Assembly (NCBI GenBank): GCA_964622915.1
Contig: CAZUSC010000039.1
Span: forward strand, 1-7,902
DNA: 7,902 nucleotides
Direction of reading: 5' to 3'
Source of the DNA: CAZUSC01 sp964622915
GTDB taxonomy: Bacteria > Patescibacteriota > Andersenbacteria > UBA10190
The notes beneath the pieces are model-generated. The model ran no database searches. It was not told the origin of the DNA and saw only the letters and a program-made list of their open reading frames with translations. Shown piece after piece: positions 5,678 through 7,902 of this stretch (position 1 is the first letter of the stretch; every line of letters begins with the position of its first letter). Made by a program: the position numbers and the translations under genes.

Positions 5678-6133
5678 CGCGCGGTTGGATTCGGCCATGC
5701 GATGGACATCTTCGCGCTTTTTGATAGCGCCACCTTCTTTTTTGGACGCATCGATGATTTCGGCGGCCAATTTTTCCGCCATGGTGTGTCCAGAGCGTGA
5801 GCGAGCAGCGTCGCGCAGCCAGCGCATCGCCAAGACTTCTTTGCGGTCGGGTCGCACTTCTTGAGCAATCTGGTAATTGGCGCCGCCGACACGACGGGCC
5901 TTTACTTCTAATATCGGGGCCACGTTGCGAACGGCCGTATCAAAAACAACCAGCGCGTCATTCTTGGTTTGTTCCGATACTATATCCAGCGTTTCGTACA
6001 TTATGCGCTGCGCCACGCTCTTTTTGCCATCCTTCATAATGTAATTAATAAAGCGCGACAACATTAAATTGCCATGCTTGGGGTCAGCCTTTAGGTAGCG
6101 CTTATTCTTATATACTCGCTTTTTTCGGGGCAT
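5657..6133 (-). CDS. rpsG: 30S ribosomal protein S7
   Basis: S7 binds 16S rRNA early in assembly of the 30S head and, in E. coli, represses its own operon. The 158 residues match the usual 156. The N-terminus MPRKKRVYKNKRYLKADPKH is followed by LSRFINYIMKDGKKSVAQRI, the tRNA-facing VGGANYQIAQEVRP (usually VGGATYQVPVEVRP), ALAMRWL-like LAMRWLRDAARSR, and the HRMAESNRAFSHF ending. The ATG at 6133 has no Shine-Dalgarno site; on the mRNA it follows TTTCTA-type heptamers. It lies 88 bases after rpsL and 105 before fusA, with inverted repeats in both gaps and a hairpin over its stop codon. Confidence 0.98.
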   Translation of the reverse strand: MPRKKRVYKNKRYLKADPKHGNLMLSRFINYIMKDGKKSVAQRIMYETLDIVSEQTKNDALVVFDTAVRNVAPILEVKARRVGGANYQIAQEVRPDRKEVLAMRWLRDAARSRSGHTMAEKLAAEIIDASKKEGGAIKKREDVHRMAESNRAFSHFAS

Positions 6134-6136
6134 ATG

Positions 6137-6229
6137 TTAGAAAATTGAAACTAGAAATTAGACTAGTAAGGTATTTGGCGACTACAGGCGTTCATAATTA
6201 CAATTTCTTAATTTCCAATTTCTAATTAC
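6137..6229. repeat. Inverted heptamer arrays in the rpsL-rpsG gap
   Basis: The left arm (6137-6168) contains GAAACTAGAAATTAGACTAG and related units. The right arm (6196-6229) contains TTTCTTAATTTCCAATTTCT and is its imperfect inverse. The loop of about 27 bases holds GGCGACTACAGGCG. The right arm supplies the last two codons and the TAG stop of rpsL (6222-6224). On the mRNA one arm follows the rpsL stop and the other ends just before the rpsG start. Confidence 0.75.
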
Positions 6230-6647
6230 TCGCCTTCGGGCGCTTGGCGCCGTAACGGCTGCGGCCGCGCTTGCGGCCCTCTACGCCAGCCGTATCTAAA
6301 ATACCCCGGACTACTTGATAACGAACCCCGGGCAAATCTTTGCGGCGTCCGCCGCGCACCAGCACAATCGAGTGTTCCTGTAAATTGTGGCCTTCTCCAG
6401 GAATAAAAGCCGTTACTTCCATGCCGTTGGTCAGGCGCACACGAGCGACTTTACGCAAAGCAGAATTCGGCTTTTTGGGAGTCATCGTCTTGACCTGCAA
6501 ACAAACGCCGCGCTTGAAGGGTGAGCCCTTCTTAAACTTCACGGGGCGATCCTTCAGCACGTTAAATCCCCGCAACATGGCGGGCGACTTTGATTTCTTT
6601 TTTTGGTGAACGCGTCCTTTGCGGACGAGCTGGTTAATTGTAGGCAC
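6222..6647 (-). CDS. rpsL: 30S ribosomal protein S12
   Basis: S12 sits at the decoding centre and helps monitor codon-anticodon pairing. The start is GTG at 6647 (MPTINQLVRKGRV); no ATG fits. With 141 residues it is the long form, as in Bacillus, having an insert of about 15 residues (near 25-42) before KRGVC. The decoding loops are intact: TPKKPNSALRKVARVRLTNG (56-75), IPGEGHNLQEHS (82-93) and GGRRKDLPGVRY (99-110). Lys58 and Lys103, the counterparts of E. coli Lys42 and Lys87, are the wild-type streptomycin-sensitive residues. The final Ser-Asn and the stop come from a repeat. No Shine-Dalgarno site is seen. It is the first gene of the rpsL-rpsG-fusA transcript, driven by the promoter at 6722-6750. 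Confidence 0.98.
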   Translation of the reverse strand: MPTINQLVRKGRVHQKKKSKSPAMLRGFNVLKDRPVKFKKGSPFKRGVCLQVKTMTPKKPNSALRKVARVRLTNGMEVTAFIPGEGHNLQEHSIVLVRGGRRKDLPGVRYQVVRGILDTAGVEGRKRGRSRYGAKRPKASN

Positions 6648-6650
6648 AGC

Positions 6651-6689
6651 TTAGAAACTAGAAAATAGAAATTAAGAAACTAGAAAATA
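6651..6689. repeat. Heptamer array in the rpsL leader
   Basis: On the plus strand the units are GAAACTA (6654), GAAAATA (6661), GAAATTAA (6668), GAAACTA (6676) and GAAAATA (6683). On the mRNA this is a pyrimidine-rich tract (TTTCTA type) covering most of the leader and the place where a Shine-Dalgarno site would be. Here there is a single arm, without an inverted partner. Confidence 0.8.
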
Positions 6690-6694
6690 ACATG

Positions 6695-6711
6695 GCACCG
6701 CAGGGCGGTGC
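6695..6711 (-). promoter_or_regulatory. Hairpin at the 5' end of the str transcript
   Basis: GCACCGC (6711-6705 on the minus strand) and GCGGTGC (6701-6695) form a perfect seven-pair stem with loop CCT. From the promoter, transcription should start near 6715, so the hairpin begins within a few bases of the RNA end. It may stabilise the mRNA or serve control by a ribosomal protein. The following CATGTTATTTTCT is too mixed for a clear terminator. Confidence 0.55.
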
Positions 6712-6721
6712 GTCAAGACGT

Positions 6722-6750
6722 ACTATAAGAAACTTGGCCGCAAATGTCAA
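6722..6750 (-). promoter_or_regulatory. Near-consensus promoter of rpsL-rpsG-fusA
   Basis: The minus strand has a perfect -35 TTGACA (6745-6750), a 17-base spacer and TATAGT (6722-6727, five of six). The TGA inside the -35 box is the stop codon of the upstream M50 gene (6747-6749). The leader is about 67 bases. It is the best promoter in the window, as expected for the str operon. Confidence 0.8.
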
Positions 6751-7403
6751 AAGGGACTATAGCCGGAAATGGATTGGACCAAGCTTATCGCCGGAACAAA
6801 GACCAGTCGAGAGAGCAACCCCCCGCCTAAAAACAACAGCGCTAACATTATATAAAGCCCATATCGCTCCAGCCACTGCACCACATCCGGCCGGTGTTCC
6901 AGCACGATATACAAAATTTTGGATCCATCCAGCGGCGGGATGGGAATTAAATTAAATAACATCAATATGGCATTAACACTGGCTATAGTGACAAAAAGAT
7001 AAGGTAAGGCTGTTCCCGGCGGCGCCAGTCGCGCCATTAAGCCAAAAATGATTAGAAGAATAAAATTGGTGGCCGGGCCCGCCAAGGCAACAATAGCCGG
7101 GCCCCATTTGCCATAACGCAAATTGTAGTAATTAACCGGTACCGGTTTTGCCCAACCAAAGACGAATCCCGTTCCCGATAATATTAAGAAGAGGGGAATT
7201 AATATCGTGCCCCACAAATCTATGTGTTTAATGGGATTCAAAGAAAGGCGTCCGGCATATTTAGCCGTCGGGTCGCCCAATTGCAGTGCTACATAGCCAT
7301 GGGCCACTTCATGCAAAATAATTGCTATCGCTAACCCGAGTATCAGCGCACCAACTTGCAGTCCTCCCTCTACTGGTGCTAGCGATAAAGCTTGAAACAT
7401 CAT
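6747..7403 (-). CDS. M50 (site-2 protease) family membrane metalloprotease
   Basis: This family cleaves transmembrane segments within the bilayer, often to release regulators. The 218 residues show the zinc motif HEVAH (His31, Glu32, His35) in the first membrane helix (about 17-38) and the second motif NLIPIPPLDG (151-160), whose Asp159 is the third zinc ligand. Between them are GDPTAKYAGRLSLNPIKHID, FGWAKPVPVN (82-91) and helices near 66-82, 104-124 and 133-155; a last helix spans about 184-204. It is the short RseP-unlike form without a PDZ domain. Both catalytic motifs are intact. The start is ATG 7403 or the next codon, without a Shine-Dalgarno site. Its substrate cannot be told from context; it shares no evident pathway with the str genes downstream. 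Confidence 0.93.
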   Translation of the reverse strand: MMFQALSLAPVEGGLQVGALILGLAIAIILHEVAHGYVALQLGDPTAKYAGRLSLNPIKHIDLWGTILIPLFLILSGTGFVFGWAKPVPVNYYNLRYGKWGPAIVALAGPATNFILLIIFGLMARLAPPGTALPYLFVTIASVNAILMLFNLIPIPPLDGSKILYIVLEHRPDVVQWLERYGLYIMLALLFLGGGLLSRLVFVPAISLVQSISGYSPF

Positions 7404-7441
7404 TGCATAAGTTTAGCAAGCAAATCTATAAATGCCAAAAA

Positions 7442-7470
7442 ACTATAATTGCATACAGCGCAGCGATCAG
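7442..7470 (-). promoter_or_regulatory. Candidate promoter of the M50 gene
   Basis: The minus strand has TATAGT (7442-7447, five of six) with CTGATC (7465-7470, three of six) 17 bases upstream. The start would be near 7435, giving a leader of about 32 bases. A perfect TATAAT is present on the other strand at 7444-7449, so the site could fire in both directions. Confidence 0.35.
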
Positions 7471-7556
7471 TTTTTAAGGCCGTAGCTGCTAGCGGGACTC
7501 CTTAATGTAAAAACTTGCAGTGAAAAAATAGGCCGAGAAAACTCGGTCGCTGCGCT
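7457..7556. ncRNA. Candidate structured RNA between M50 gene and rpmB
   Basis: Four nested or adjacent stems are visible. P1 is AGCGCAGCGA (7457-7466) with TCGCTGCGCT (7547-7556), ten perfect pairs closing 100 bases. P2 is AGTTTTTA (7469-7476) with TAAAAACT (7508-7515). P2 continues with AGG/CCT (7477-7479 and 7500-7502) and a small CCGTAG/CTA-G-CGG hairpin (7480-7495). P4 is CCGAG-AAAA-CTCGG (7533-7546). Together they draw a three-way junction. A plus-strand TATAAT at 7444-7449 would start RNA at about 7456-7457, the first base of P1, though its -35 is poor. It matches no RNA family I know, and the strand is not settled. Confidence 0.4.
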
Positions 7557-7587
7557 TTCAACTCAGTTGCGCAATCGGAATTAACCC

Positions 7588-7616
7588 TTGACTCAACTGA
7601 GCACGTATCTTATTCT
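7588..7616 (+). promoter_or_regulatory. rpmB promoter with near-leaderless start
   Basis: TTGACT (7588-7593, five of six), a 17-base spacer and TATTCT (7611-7616, four of six) place the transcription start at about 7621-7624, two to five bases before the ATG at 7626. An eight-bp inverted repeat, CTCAGTTG (7562-7569) and CAACTGAG (7594-7601), flanks the -35 and enters the spacer, and could bind a regulator. Confidence 0.55.
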
Positions 7617-7625
7617 CTCAACACT

Positions 7626-7817
7626 ATGGCAAAGGCTTGTGAAATCTGTGGCAAGGAAAAATCAGTGGGTAATACCCGCAAGCTTTTGCGTGGCCACTAC
7701 AACGTCACCGCCAAACGCCATTTCAAGCCCAACCTGCAAAAAACTACTTTCCAGGGACTCAAAGTTTTAGCCTGCGTGAAGTGTATCCGCACCCAATCCA
7801 AGCCCGCTAAAGCTTAA
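7626..7817 (+). CDS. rpmB: 50S ribosomal protein L28
   Basis: L28 is a small 50S protein bound to 23S rRNA. The 63 residues match the family: MAKACEICGK, then N-T-R (16-18) and KRHFKPNLQK (30-39), and a C-terminal CVKCIR. Cys5, Cys8, Cys50 and Cys53 form two CxxC pairs, the zinc-binding form of L28. The start is fixed by MAKAC at ATG 7626. There is no Shine-Dalgarno site, in keeping with the predicted near-leaderless mRNA. It stands alone with its own promoter and a terminator 15 bases beyond the stop codon. Confidence 0.96.
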   Translation: MAKACEICGKEKSVGNTRKLLRGHYNVTAKRHFKPNLQKTTFQGLKVLACVKCIRTQSKPAKA

Positions 7818-7832
7818 AGTAAAAACCCAAAT

Positions 7833-7866
7833 GAAACGGCTCTTTCCGCGGAAAGAGCCGTTTCTT
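7833..7866 (+). terminator. rpmB terminator, a 32-base perfect palindrome
   Basis: GAAACGGCTCTTTCCG (7833-7848) and its exact reverse complement (7849-7864) form a stem of about 14 pairs with a tight CCGCGG centre, followed by TT. U-rich bases also follow on the opposite strand, so it could stop transcription from both sides. The remaining bases to 7902 hold nothing I can identify. Confidence 0.88.
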
Positions 7867-7902
7867 AATTGTAGTTGTGACCGTTTTCGGGCTGCCGGGA
7901 AT

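Noticed and set aside
6651..6689. A CRISPR array, given the regular repeats
   Set aside because: The units are seven bases, adjacent, without unique spacers, and no cas genes are present.
6658..6693. An 11-codon leader ORF (MLFSSFLISIF) in the rpsL leader on the minus strand
   Set aside because: It is a by-product of the heptamer tract, has no ribosome binding site and no control-type residues such as repeated rare codons.
6695..6711. A terminator for the M50 gene
   Set aside because: The stem is good but the following bases are not a U-run, and it lies downstream of the str promoter, where it would block that operon.

Overview
The window carries the translation core of a small-genome bacterium, most likely a member of the Candidate Phyla Radiation (Patescibacteria, Parcubacteria-like). 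I infer this from the short AT-rich gaps filled with 7-base repeats, the GCCCGCC/GGCGGGC hairpin elements and the protein sequences. It is not proven by a marker tree.

Layout, read leftward on the minus strand: an M50 membrane metalloprotease (7403-6747); a consensus promoter sitting on its stop codon; the str genes rpsL, rpsG and fusA (6647-3449); a break; a small unrecognised protein (2646-2197); then tuf and rpsJ (1959-390). A terminator-like hairpin and two leftward promoters (1-252) follow, so the next gene, probably the rest of the S10 operon, lies off the left edge. Two genes face the other way. A RimI-like GNAT acetyltransferase (2803-3384) stands between fusA and the small protein with its own promoter, Shine-Dalgarno site and terminator. 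rpmB (7626-7817) sits at the right end with a promoter that leaves almost no 5' leader.

The products work together: S12, S7 and S10 are 30S proteins, L28 is a 50S protein, EF-Tu delivers aminoacyl-tRNA, EF-G drives translocation, and the RimI-like enzyme may acetylate a ribosomal protein.

The most unusual content is between and inside the genes. Heptamer arrays (GAAACTA, TTAGAAA and GTAACGA types) fill every str gap and form inverted pairs in three gaps: the arm after each stop codon and the arm before the next start can pair. The same heptamer lies in frame inside the small unrecognised protein and encodes EIRNQKL exactly twice. A 100-base segment between the M50 gene and rpmB has nested perfect inverted repeats and looks like an undescribed structured RNA or a regulatory element.
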